Shown in pieces: positions 7,411-17,700 of a stretch of 33,871 nucleotides of DNA. How positions within the stretch are numbered: the stretch's first letter is position 1; the number at the start of each line of letters is the position of its first letter. Where the stretch lies: assembly GCA_903916255.1 (NCBI GenBank), contig CAIWVW010000126.1, positions 1 to 33,871 of the forward strand, written 5' to 3'. The notes under the pieces were generated by a model. It was not told the DNA's origin. It was given only the letters and a program-made list of their open reading frames with translations, and did no database searches. A program made the position numbers and the translations under genes. This stretch comes from an uncultured Bacteroidota bacterium (GTDB lineage Bacteria > Bacteroidota > Bacteroidia > JABEUT01).

Positions 7411-8487
7411 ATGATAAAAAGGATAATTCTCTTCAGCGGACTTGTTTTGTCGATTAGCAAGATAGATGCTCAAAGCGCACCCAAGTACAGCAACGATTTT
7501 TTAAATATTGGCGTAGGGGCGCGTGCCCTTGCCATGGGCAATTCGGTTGTGGCAAGCGATAATGATGTAACTTCCGGCTATTGGAACCCGGCGGGATTAA
7601 TGGGCGTAACGGGCAACATTGAAGTGTCTCTTATGCACGATGAATACTTTGCCGGAATTGCCAAGGACGATTATCTGGCTGCCAGCTATAAGTTCGATAA
7701 GAACAGCGTTTTCGGACTGACGGTTATCCGTTTTGGAATCGATAATATACCCTATACCATTGATTTGATTGACCCGACAGGCAATGTAAATTACAATAAT
7801 ATTACCTCTTTTTCCGATGCGCAATATGCGTTCTTGTTCAGTTATGCACGTAGTTTCGATGGAATTAAAGGGCTTACCGTCGGAGCAAATGTGAAGGTAA
7901 TCCGCTCCATAGTGGGCGATTTTGCAAGTTCATGGGGTTTTGGGCTGGATGCCGGGGCGCAATACAAATACAAGGATTGGCTCTTTGGCGCTGTGGCCAA
8001 GGATATTACTTCTACCTTTAATGCCTGGAGCTATAACCTGAGCCAGGATTTGGTGAACGTGTTCCAGGAAACAGGCAATGAAATTCCCCAGAATGGATTG
8101 GAAATAACCTTACCCAGCTTGAGATTGGGAGCCGCGAGAACCTTCAAAGCGTTTCATGAAAAGGTTACCATTATGCCTGAATTGGGCGCCGATATTACGT
8201 TTGACGGGCAACGCAACACGCTTATCAGCACCAACCCTGTGAGTGTAGACCCGCATCTGGGTATTGAAGTGGGCTATCGTGCGATTGTTTTTTTACGCCT
8301 CGGTATTGGCAACCTGCAATCTACTACCGACGAGACCGGAGCATCGTATGAAGCCTTCAATCCTGATTTTGGTGTGGGCATAAAAATCAAATCATTTTCG
8401 CTCGACTACGCGCTTACGGATAACACCGCAGCCGGATTATATTCTAACATTTTTTCAGTTAAGTTCGATATTAATAAGAAAAGGTAA
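7411..8487 (+). CDS. porV: PorV/PorQ-family outer-membrane barrel (T9SS PorV-like)
   Basis: 358 residues with an N-terminal signal peptide ending near IDAQS, then a beta-barrel pattern of the FadL-like PorV/PorQ family. The motif FLNIGVGARALAMGNSVVASDNDVTSGYWNPAGL at about 30-63 is characteristic. PorV is the outer-membrane T9SS component that carries cargo to the PorU sortase and is needed for export of type A substrates. The next gene, a PorU-like C25 protease, begins directly after this stop (TAAATG). That strongly supports the T9SS assignment over another barrel family. PorQ and other family members look alike by eye, so the V suffix rests mainly on context. A TATATTTG promoter box sits just upstream. 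Confidence 0.8.
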   Translation: MIKRIILFSGLVLSISKIDAQSAPKYSNDFLNIGVGARALAMGNSVVASDNDVTSGYWNPAGLMGVTGNIEVSLMHDEYFAGIAKDDYLAASYKFDKNSVFGLTVIRFGIDNIPYTIDLIDPTGNVNYNNITSFSDAQYAFLFSYARSFDGIKGLTVGANVKVIRSIVGDFASSWGFGLDAGAQYKYKDWLFGAVAKDITSTFNAWSYNLSQDLVNVFQETGNEIPQNGLEITLPSLRLGAARTFKAFHEKVTIMPELGADITFDGQRNTLISTNPVSVDPHLGIEVGYRAIVFLRLGIGNLQSTTDETGASYEAFNPDFGVGIKIKSFSLDYALTDNTAAGLYSNIFSVKFDINKKR

Positions 8488-11400
8488 ATGAAGAAATTCT
8501 ACCTGATAGTATTTCTTGGTATTTGTATTTCCGCCTTTATAACGGCACAGGTAAAGCCTGTTGCAAAGCAAACACAGCCTGCTTCTTCTCAAATTATTCC
8601 CGCGGCGCAGAAACCTGCCGCCAAACCAGCAACTACTGCCAAACCTGAAACCAAAGAACCTGCAAAGGCTATTAATAAGGGTAAATCGGCTGCCGCTAAG
8701 AAAAAGAAAAGAAGGGTAAGCAGCACTACCATTTACGGCAACGAATGGATTAATTACAACCAGAAATATTACAAAATAAAAGTCCCGAAAACGGGGCTTT
8801 ACCGCATAGATTCTGCTGTGCTTGCACAGGCGGGTGTGCCTGTAGATACGATTAACAATAAATATTACCAGTTATATTTTCAGGGGAAGCAGCAATATAT
8901 TTACATACGCAGCAATGGCCCGAATTTAAGCGAGAAGAATGGCGATTATATCGAGTTTTACGGGCAATATAATGACGGAACGCTCGACTCTACTTTGTAT
9001 TACAACACCAATTTCATGCCTTCGCCTTATTATAGTTTGTTTAATGATACATCATCCTATTATTTAACTTGGACGAGTTCAGTAAACGGGCTTAGGATGA
9101 TACATGTGCCCGATACGGGATGGGCATCATATTCGGCTTTTCCGTATGTTATGACTTCTACCGTTGTCGGCTGGCAGGCTCCTACTAATGGTACTACCCG
9201 ATTTTCATCGAGCGTAACATTGGAACCTACTACGGCACAATTCTTCTCGGGTGCACAATGGCAAGATGGAATTTATACACCCAACGACCCACGCTTTACC
9301 CAAAACTGTGCCTGGATACCGGAATATTGGGCGTTGCCTAATGCGCATATAACGTTTACGCCTAATATTAACGGCAACCTTGTTTATACCGGAGGCGGAG
9401 CCCCCGCTGCTTTTATGCGAACTGTTGTGCTTGGTATAAACTTCACCTCATGCCCTTTTACGGTTTCTACCAGTGCACGGCAATTGGATACAGGCACTTG
9501 TAACGGGTTTCAGGCATTTGATTTTGCCAACACATTTCCTGCGACAGACCTTACAGGAGGTGTTTTCACCGTTTCCTATTATAATAATCAAATTGTAAAC
9601 AATAACTCCTATATAACCAGCCCCTATATTTATCTTAATTATCCGCACACAACCAATTTGGGTGGCGATACCACTTTTACGATGGAAGTTCCGGATGGAA
9701 ATGGCCCGGGGCCAAAGACATTTCTTGAATTAACTAATTTATATACCAAAGGGCCCAATGATAGTGTATGGATGTATGATTTAACCAACCATCGCCGTTT
9801 TTGGTGTAAACCTGAACGGGGCGGTTATTGGGTATTAGATTCCAATTCAGGAGGATTAAAACAATGTTATGTAACAAATGATGATACTGTAATAAAAATT
9901 AAGAGCATTACCCCGGTTGGAATACACAGAACCGGGACTTTCACAGATTTCACAACAGGGCCCGATAGCGCGTATATAATTATTACCCATCCTTCCCTTT
10001 GGAACAGTGTAGATTCTTCCTATGCTCCATACCGCCGCAGCAAAGGCTTTAATGTGGTGGTTGCCGATGTATATGAATTGTATGACCAGTTTGGATATGG
10101 TGTAGATTACAGCCCATTGGGTATCCGCCGCTTTTGCAATTATGCCATCGATAAATGGTCTACAAATTCGCCGCCATCCAATTTATTTTTGATGGGTAAA
10201 GGAATTCATACGCCTATATTCCGTGCCGATACTGCTGTTTGGTCTCGCAACCAAATGTTGGTTCCTTCATTTGGCAATCCTTCATCTGATGTGCTATTTA
10301 CCAACGGGCTTGGAGGGGATACGCTACTGGAACCCGCCATACCTACGGGGCGTTTAGCTGCAAAAAACAACAGCGATGTAATGACCTATTTGAGTAAAGT
10401 GCAAACTTTTGAAAGCACCCCGGCAGCGCAATGGATGAAAAACCAAGCCCAGTTTGTGGGTGGCGATACTTACAATGAGGAATCTTTATTCTTGAATGAT
10501 TGTTATGGTATTATGCAAGACATCAGAGATACCTTTTGGGGCGGACAGGTGTTTCTGTTTCAGAAATCTACTCCGGCTCCTATCAGCAACAGCTTGACGG
10601 ATTCGATAATAAATCTTATAAATAACGGTGTGGGTATTATGAATTTTTATGGCCATGCCGATGGAAGTAATTGGGATGAAAGTGTAGACGCTCCTAATGA
10701 ATTTGCCAACTATGGCAAGTATCCTTTTATGATGGCCGAGGCTTGTTTTTCGGGCGATATATTCCAACCGGAAGGTGAAGCCGTATCGAATGTGAGTGAA
10801 CAATGGGTGTTGCAACCTCCGGGCGCTATCGCTTTTCTGGCTTCTGATTTTTTGAGTGACCCTCAGGTATTGGAAACCTGGGCCGATGTGTTTTATAGTG
10901 ATATAACCCTCCGGATGTATAGGAAGCCTTTGGCAGCTTGCGTTCAGAATACGATTGAGCAAACGCAAACTCTTAATGGGGAACTAATGGTATTTTCCGA
11001 TTTGGAAATGACTTTGCATGGCGACCCTGCCATTGCAATCAATGCTACAGATTCATTGCCCGATTACGCCGTGAATACCCAAAGCATCTATTTTACTCCT
11101 GCCAATGTTACTGTTTTAAATTCCTCCTTTACAGTGCATGTTATAGTTTCCAATAATGCGGAAGCGCTGAACCAGCCTGTGTCAGGAATATTGACACGCA
11201 CTTTTCCTGATGGCATCAGTGTTCCTTATCCATTCACTTTCAATCATGTATATTACCAAGATACTTTTAGCATAGAAATGCCTGTAACCAGCGGTGCAAA
11301 TATTGGCAGCGGGTTTAATTCTTTCTGCGTGGATGTTAATCCCTTACGTACTGATAGGGAACTTACCTATGCCAATAACAACATTGTTCCTTGTGTTCAA

Positions 11401-14118
11401 ATGCTGATATCATCGGAAGATATTACGCCCGTATGGCCTTATGACTATGCTATTATTGCCACCGATACAGCGACTTTAAAAGCCAGCACCAACGACCCCT
11501 TTGCGCCGCAGCATACCTATATTTTTGAAATAGATACCAGCCATGCATTCAACAGCCCGCTTTTCCGTTCCGATACGGTAACCAATAGCGGAGGGGTAAT
11601 CGAAATATCGCCTTATGCCGATTGGGGCAAAACGCATTTTAAAGGTGCGGAAAAAAGGGAGCCTGTGAAAGGTGAAAAGCAACCCGTTATTTTGAAGGGT
11701 GGAAAAAGGCAAATGAACCGGGAAGCGAATACAAATCCTGCAGTGCAAACTTCAAACACGCCGCAAAACAATACAAGCAGGCCCGCAGCCCCGCCACAAA
11801 ATAAACCCGAAGGTGTTCAGCAAACTACCGCGAAAAGTACTGTGCAAAGCATTACCCCTATAAAACAAATGGGCTTGGATAAATTTAATCCGGCTACTGT
11901 AAAATCATGGCATCGCGGACTGCCGCATGATTCATTTCTTAATAATGCCGTTTATTACTGGAGGGTGCGCCGAGATACTATAGATTCTTTGAAATATCCT
12001 TGGGTTAATACCTCCTTCCAATACATCAAAGGGAAATATGGCTGGGGACAATCAGATTATTACCAATATAACAACGATGAAGTTTTTAACGATAATTATA
12101 ATTTCATCAATTTTAATAATCCACTTAGAGACTGGACATTCAATACGCAAGACTATACACTTGAATGCTTTACATATGGGATGCTTAAAACGAATTTGAA
12201 TACCACTGACCTTTACGCTACAGAATTTAAAATTGATGATTATGTTCAAGCCTATGCAGGATGTTCTCTTAATGAAGGATTTTATGTGGCTGTTATAGAC
12301 CCATTGACTATTACTCCATGGAGTACACAAGATTATGATTTCGGGGAAGCCGATAAAGACCACGGAATTTGCAGTGATTATCCGGATAACAAATTTGTAT
12401 TTATGGACAATGATGTTACGCAAATGGATTCACTGGCCAGAATGTTAAACTTAATTCCAAATGGTGATTATATTCTTGTGTGGACGTGGATTAATGGCTA
12501 TTATAAAGCTCCGGGGCTATCAAATGCCGTCGGCGTTGATTCCGCTTTATATAAATTAGGCTGTACGCAGATATTCAGCCATACAGTGCCCGGCAAAGAT
12601 TCTGTGCCAATGATATTTTTTGTGCAGAAAGGTGTGCCAGGCTCAGCCCATCAACTATTTGGGGCCACTTCTACCAGTGCACTCGCTGATTCTTTTAATT
12701 TGAAAGGCAGCGGTACGTTGGGTTGTATAACAACGCCCTATATTGGCCCTTCAACAAAATACGATTCGCTTTCCTGGCACCAGCACAGCTACGACCGTGG
12801 CCCGCTTACCGACAGCACCCGCCTGAATGTAATAGGTATTCAAACCAACGGAAACCCGCAAACGTTGCTTTCGAATGTAACGCCTTCGGTTGCAAGCATG
12901 TATATTTCATCTATAAATGCCGCTGTGTTTCCATACATACAAATGCAGATGTATTGCAAGGATACCACGCATAAAACGCCTGCCCAAATGAACTGGTGGA
13001 GGGTATTCTACCAACCTGTGCCCGAAATAGCCATGAACCCCAATTTTTATACCTATTACCATGCCGATACCCTGGAATATGGCGACAAATTGAATTTCCA
13101 GACTACGGTGCAAAACATTAGCGATTGGCCTATTGCTACCACGCAATTGCTTACCTGGACAACGGATGCTATGAATAATATTAAGTATTATAACAACCCC
13201 ACATTTGTTAAACCTTTAAATCCGGGAGATACGGCTAAAATATCTTTCATGTGGCCTGATTCCGTTGCAAGCGCTAATTCGCAAAAAAGCGTTTGGTTTG
13301 AAATAAATCCCGAAAACTACCCGAAGACGCGATTGGAACAATACCACTTTAATGATTACGCATATAAAAGTTTCTATTCCTATGGAGATAAAATAAATCC
13401 TGTGCTGGACGTTACGTTCAATGGCATCCATATTCTGAACAACGATATTGTATCGCCGCAGCCCAATATTCTTATCACTTTTATGGATGAGAACAAATTT
13501 TTGGCAATGAATAACCCGGCCGATTTCCATGTCTATTTGCAGGATAAAACCACCAACGGCCCTATTCAAACTATTCCTTACGGCTCAACTCTTTCGTTCA
13601 CCCCTGCGGTGCTTCCAAATAACAAATGCAGTTTGTTATATACACCTACATTGCCCGATGGAACCTACGAACTGACCGTTCAGGGAAATGATATTGCAGG
13701 CAATCCTTCGGCGAACAACAGCTATAAAATCGATTTCCAGGTTATCAATAAATCGATGATTACCGAAGTGGTGAACTATCCTAATCCGTTCTCCACATCT
13801 ACGCGGTTTGTTTTTATCCTTACCGGAGACCAGATACCAACCACCTTCAAAATTCAGATTATGACTGTATCCGGTAAAATTGTGCGTGAAATAAATGAAA
13901 GTGAAATCGGGCCGATTCATATTGGCAGAAATATTACGCAATTTGCCTGGGACGGCACCGATAAATTTGGCAGCAAATTGGCTAACGGAGTTTACCTTTA
14001 CAGGGTAATAACGTCTATTAATGGTCAGGGCATCGATGAATTCGAGCAGGGATATAACGGCGCCAATGTTGACCAGTACTTTACCAAGAACTGGGGCAAA
14101 ATGTACTTAATGCGTTAG
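8488..14118 (+). CDS. porU2: Giant C25-family T9SS sortase-like protease (PorU/PorU2 type)
   Basis: 1876 residues with a signal peptide (about 1-21). A Lys/Pro/Ala-rich stretch follows (about 22-75, containing AAAKKKKRR), then a beta-rich N-terminal region. A gingipain-like C25 peptidase domain follows, with candidate catalytic H723 in NFYGHADGS and C753 in EACFSGD, 30 residues apart. Further on is a second low-complexity Lys/Gln/Pro/Asn linker (about 1050-1127). The protein ends in a FlgD/Ig-like segment (about 1757-1850) with WDGTDKFGSKLANGVYLYRV. PorU removes the C-terminal sorting domain of T9SS cargo and attaches the protein to a surface lipid. The family is usually nearer 1100-1300 residues, so this is a long form; the PorU2 label rests on length and layout. 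It directly follows porV with no intergenic base, consistent with an attachment-complex operon. Confidence 0.8.
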   Translation: MKKFYLIVFLGICISAFITAQVKPVAKQTQPASSQIIPAAQKPAAKPATTAKPETKEPAKAINKGKSAAAKKKKRRVSSTTIYGNEWINYNQKYYKIKVPKTGLYRIDSAVLAQAGVPVDTINNKYYQLYFQGKQQYIYIRSNGPNLSEKNGDYIEFYGQYNDGTLDSTLYYNTNFMPSPYYSLFNDTSSYYLTWTSSVNGLRMIHVPDTGWASYSAFPYVMTSTVVGWQAPTNGTTRFSSSVTLEPTTAQFFSGAQWQDGIYTPNDPRFTQNCAWIPEYWALPNAHITFTPNINGNLVYTGGGAPAAFMRTVVLGINFTSCPFTVSTSARQLDTGTCNGFQAFDFANTFPATDLTGGVFTVSYYNNQIVNNNSYITSPYIYLNYPHTTNLGGDTTFTMEVPDGNGPGPKTFLELTNLYTKGPNDSVWMYDLTNHRRFWCKPERGGYWVLDSNSGGLKQCYVTNDDTVIKIKSITPVGIHRTGTFTDFTTGPDSAYIIITHPSLWNSVDSSYAPYRRSKGFNVVVADVYELYDQFGYGVDYSPLGIRRFCNYAIDKWSTNSPPSNLFLMGKGIHTPIFRADTAVWSRNQMLVPSFGNPSSDVLFTNGLGGDTLLEPAIPTGRLAAKNNSDVMTYLSKVQTFESTPAAQWMKNQAQFVGGDTYNEESLFLNDCYGIMQDIRDTFWGGQVFLFQKSTPAPISNSLTDSIINLINNGVGIMNFYGHADGSNWDESVDAPNEFANYGKYPFMMAEACFSGDIFQPEGEAVSNVSEQWVLQPPGAIAFLASDFLSDPQVLETWADVFYSDITLRMYRKPLAACVQNTIEQTQTLNGELMVFSDLEMTLHGDPAIAINATDSLPDYAVNTQSIYFTPANVTVLNSSFTVHVIVSNNAEALNQPVSGILTRTFPDGISVPYPFTFNHVYYQDTFSIEMPVTSGANIGSGFNSFCVDVNPLRTDRELTYANNNIVPCVQMLISSEDITPVWPYDYAIIATDTATLKASTNDPFAPQHTYIFEIDTSHAFNSPLFRSDTVTNSGGVIEISPYADWGKTHFKGAEKREPVKGEKQPVILKGGKRQMNREANTNPAVQTSNTPQNNTSRPAAPPQNKPEGVQQTTAKSTVQSITPIKQMGLDKFNPATVKSWHRGLPHDSFLNNAVYYWRVRRDTIDSLKYPWVNTSFQYIKGKYGWGQSDYYQYNNDEVFNDNYNFINFNNPLRDWTFNTQDYTLECFTYGMLKTNLNTTDLYATEFKIDDYVQAYAGCSLNEGFYVAVIDPLTITPWSTQDYDFGEADKDHGICSDYPDNKFVFMDNDVTQMDSLARMLNLIPNGDYILVWTWINGYYKAPGLSNAVGVDSALYKLGCTQIFSHTVPGKDSVPMIFFVQKGVPGSAHQLFGATSTSALADSFNLKGSGTLGCITTPYIGPSTKYDSLSWHQHSYDRGPLTDSTRLNVIGIQTNGNPQTLLSNVTPSVASMYISSINAAVFPYIQMQMYCKDTTHKTPAQMNWWRVFYQPVPEIAMNPNFYTYYHADTLEYGDKLNFQTTVQNISDWPIATTQLLTWTTDAMNNIKYYNNPTFVKPLNPGDTAKISFMWPDSVASANSQKSVWFEINPENYPKTRLEQYHFNDYAYKSFYSYGDKINPVLDVTFNGIHILNNDIVSPQPNILITFMDENKFLAMNNPADFHVYLQDKTTNGPIQTIPYGSTLSFTPAVLPNNKCSLLYTPTLPDGTYELTVQGNDIAGNPSANNSYKIDFQVINKSMITEVVNYPNPFSTSTRFVFILTGDQIPTTFKIQIMTVSGKIVREINESEIGPIHIGRNITQFAWDGTDKFGSKLANGVYLYRVITSINGQGIDEFEQGYNGANVDQYFTKNWGKMYLMR

Positions 14119-14163
14119 TCAGTGGCCGACAGCGAATAACATAGCGGATAAAAAGAAACAGAA

Positions 14164-14631
14164 GTGAGCAAACAGGGAAAAGAATCGGTACAAAAGGAAA
14201 TTAACATTAAGAACCGCAAAGCCGCTTTCGAGTATGCTCTGCAAGATAAATACACCGCAGGAATTCAACTTACCGGGACGGAAATAAAATCTATCCGCGA
14301 AGGGAAAGCATCGATTGCGGAGGCTTTTTGTTTTTTTGAAAAAGGGGAGTTGTTTGTAAAAGGCCTGCAGATTACAGAATATACCAATGCCAGTTTTAAT
14401 AAACCTGAACCGCTGCGCAACCGCAAACTGCTGTTGCATAAAAAGGAATTGAAGAAAATGCAAAATGCAATGGATGATAATATTACCATAGTACCGTTGT
14501 CGTTATTCATTAATAAAGGCGGTTGGGCCAAGTTGGAAATTGCAATAGCCAAAGGCAAAAAGCTTTACGATAAACGCGAAACCATTAAGAAGCGCGAATT
14601 GCAAAGGGATTTGGGAAGAAAAATCAAGTAG
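14164..14631 (+). CDS. smpB: SsrA-binding protein SmpB
   Basis: SmpB binds tmRNA and guides it into stalled ribosomes for trans-translation. The 155-residue product has the family signature: NRKAAFEYALQDKYTAGIQLTGTEIKSIREGKASI, then EYTNASFNKPEPLRNRKLLLHKKE, and the basic tail with KLYDKRETIKKRE that folds in the decoding centre. The start is GTG at 14164, the only initiator that gives the normal N-terminus (MSKQGKESVQKEINIKNRKA). It lies 45 bases after the porU-like stop on the same strand, but no functional link to T9SS is known. No tmRNA (ssrA) gene is visible in the window. Confidence 0.95.
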   Translation: MSKQGKESVQKEINIKNRKAAFEYALQDKYTAGIQLTGTEIKSIREGKASIAEAFCFFEKGELFVKGLQITEYTNASFNKPEPLRNRKLLLHKKELKKMQNAMDDNITIVPLSLFINKGGWAKLEIAIAKGKKLYDKRETIKKRELQRDLGRKIK

Positions 14632-14736
14632 GGGGCGACCCACGTGTCGCCCCTTATATTATAACCCATGTGTCGCCCCAATATCATATTATAACCCATG
14701 TGTCGCCCCTTATATTATAACCCATGTGTCGCCCCT
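14632..14736. repeat. Tandem GTGTCGCCCC / TTATATTATAA repeat between convergent genes
   Basis: About 3.6 copies of a unit reading CCCATGTGTCGCCCC followed by TTATATTATAA lie at 14639-14664 (26), 14665-14694 (30, variant), 14695-14720 (26) and 14721-14736 (partial). Upstream GGGGCGAC (14632-14639) pairs with GTCGCCCC in the first unit, giving an 8-base stem with a 6-base loop directly after the smpB stop. The array lies between smpB and the oppositely oriented giant protein, so the hairpin plus the AT-rich block may serve as a transcription end for smpB. Confidence 0.75.
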
Positions 14737-14775
14737 AAAAAAGAAACAAGTCAGTTAATTTGTGCCCCCAAAAAT

Positions 14776-17700
14776 TTATTTATTCCTTATAAGTTGGATA
14801 AACCCATCTAGTTTATGGGTTTTGCCTGTATAATCGCAGTAATCTAAAATATAGTAATATACTCCATCTGATGCCGGTTCATTTGTTTGTCGGATTATTC
14901 CGGGCCACCCTTCAGCCACACTGTTTAACTGGTAAACCAATACTCCCCAACGATTATAAATATTGCAATGCAGGCAAGTTGCTCCGGCAATGGTAAAATA
15001 AAACACATCATTTTGTCCGTCGCCATTGGGTGTAAATACATTCGGTATTATTACCATAGGGCTCACAAAAACATCGCCCGTAGCGGTATCCGGGCATCCG
15101 TATGAATTATAGCCGATTAGCATTATCTGGTAAGTGCCTGAATTGGCATAATCATGTGTTGGTGATGTTCCTGTGGTCGAACTGCCATCTCCAAAGGTCC
15201 AGTAATAACTGGTGTTTCCGGTGCCGGTATTCGTAAAGGTTACAACCTGACCGGGTTGTATGGTGTCGGGTGAAACATAAAATGAAGCATTTCCGGATGG
15301 TACCACAACTACATGCATAGTGTCTGTAGAAATATAATTGCATGCATCGGTAACGGTTACGCTATAAGTGGTGGTAGCCGTTGGGTAAACGGTAATAGGT
15401 CCGGCAGTAGCATTCGTTATTCCATTATTCCAAACGTATGTATAAGCAGGTTTTCCGCCTGCCACATTTACCTTTAAAATTACAGGTTTGCCGGCGCATA
15501 TAGTATCGCTTAACGGCATATTGGATGATAGGTTTTTATAAACCGATACCGCATAAGGAATAGAATCATTGCATACACCCAGGCTGCCGATTACCCAATA
15601 GGTGGTATTGGTAGTTGGTGATACTGTGATGGAAGAAGACGTGTTGCTATTTGACCATTTATAAGTTGCCGCGCCCATTGCCGTGAGCGTTACACTTTGC
15701 CCTTTGCAAACGGAATCGGTACCTGTTACGGTCATTGTAAATGTTTTGTTTATTGCAACAATTCCTGAGGCAGTATCGATACATCCGTTGGCATCGGTAA
15801 TAGTAACGGTATATTTTCCCGCACTTAAAGAGGAGACGGAGAAGTTTGTACTTCCGCCGGGGCTCCATGAATAGCTATAGGGTGAATTGCCGCCACCGAC
15901 TGAAACGGTTATGCCTCCATTGTTATTTATGCAGGTAGCAGAATCGGAAGAGATGGTTGTTGATATAGCCAGAGGTTGCGTAATAACAACCGAAGTTGTT
16001 AATGTGCATCCCAAAGAATCCGTTACAATAACCGAATAACTTCCTGCACTAAGGTTTGAAACTGTTGGAGTAGATTTTCCGGTGGGGTTCCAAAGGTATG
16101 TGTAGGAAGGTGTGCCACCGGATATGGTTACGGAAGCATTCGCATTAGCGCCACCATTGCAACTTTCATTTGTATTTGAAATATTTGAATATGCCAGCGC
16201 CGTTGGCTGCGTTAGTGTAGCTGATGCTGTGGCAGCACATCCGTTTTTATCGGTAACCGAAACGGTATAAGTGCCTGCTGAAAGCCCGCTGATAGCTACA
16301 GTTGATGCACCATTCGACCAGGTATAAGCATACGATGGCGAGCCACCTGTTACACCAATTGAAATGTTTCCGCTATTGTTTCCATTGCAAAGAATATTCG
16401 AGAATGAAACAACAGAATCCCTGACAGCGGTAGGTTGTGTGATGGTAACCGATGCACTAACCGATGAGCCGCATTTATCATTAACTAAAACGCTGTATGT
16501 GCCTACAGAAAGCCCTGTAACGGTTGATGTGGTTGCGCCATTCGACCAGTTATAAATATATGCAGGAATTCCTCCGCTGATAGTGATAGTAATAGAAGCG
16601 TTCGTATCGTCAAAACAAAGCGGGTTTATATGCGTAAGCGATGAAATACTTATCTGGGTTGGTGCCGTAATTGTAATAGAACTGGATGCTGTGCAGCCAT
16701 AGCCATCTGTTACGGCTAATGAATAAGTGCCGGGTTGGGTTATGGTATCCGTAGGATTAATAATATTGCCGGGAGTCCAGACATACTGCGCCATGCCTGG
16801 CGCCCCGCTGAGAACAACCGTATCTTTTCCATTCGGGCAAATAGAAGTGGAAGGGGCCGCAGTAATAGTTGCATTCGGGTTTGCCAACAGGATGGTTGCG
16901 CTGGCAATGGTTGTAATGCCACATGAAACCACTTCGCAGGAATACGTTCCGCTGACATTTACATATTGCACCGAATCAGTTCCGTTTAAGGGAGGAAGCC
17001 AGTTATAGGTGGCGCCATTAGAAGCTATTGCAGTTAGTTTGGCTGAATCGCCGGGACAAATAGTGTAACTTGGCGTTACCACCAGGTATGGTGTGGCGTA
17101 AAGGCCAACTTCCACTGTATTGGAAAGTTGAACACATCCCAATGAATCGGTGCGCACGCAACTATAGTATCCGGGAATTTTTACATAAATGTGTGGAGAG
17201 TTTATGGCAATTGGGCCATAAGGGCCGTTCCAGGTAAAGCTGCCATCGGCGCTGGAACAATTTAATTCCACAGAATCATTGGGGCAAACAATTCCATTTG
17301 TAGGATTCATATCGATTTTTGGTTGAGGAACCGTGTGAACTCCAAAACTAGCGGTTGCAAACGCAGTACAACCGTAGCTATTGGTATCCCTTGAAGTGAC
17401 TTGATAGGGGGGAGGGGTTGCACCTACATAAATACTATCTGTCGTACTCCCTTGAGACCATGAATAGTTAGTGCCTCCATGTGCCACTAACCAGGTTTTA
17501 TCACCCGGGCAAACATAATGATTTCCGGTTATTGTTATTGTTAAGTTTGGAAGGGGGTATAAGCGCACATATACAGAATCACTTAAAATATTTATTGCCG
17601 TATCGCAGGTGTTTCTTCGGATAATTGTAGCAGTAATATTATACCAGCCAGAATCGGAAGGGCTGAATGGATCCCAATCTCTCGATAAACTGGCACATGA

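Noticed and set aside
14639-14736. Repeat array that could be taken for a CRISPR
   Set aside because: The units are contiguous 26-30 base tandem repeats, not conserved repeats separated by unique spacers, and no cas gene is present.
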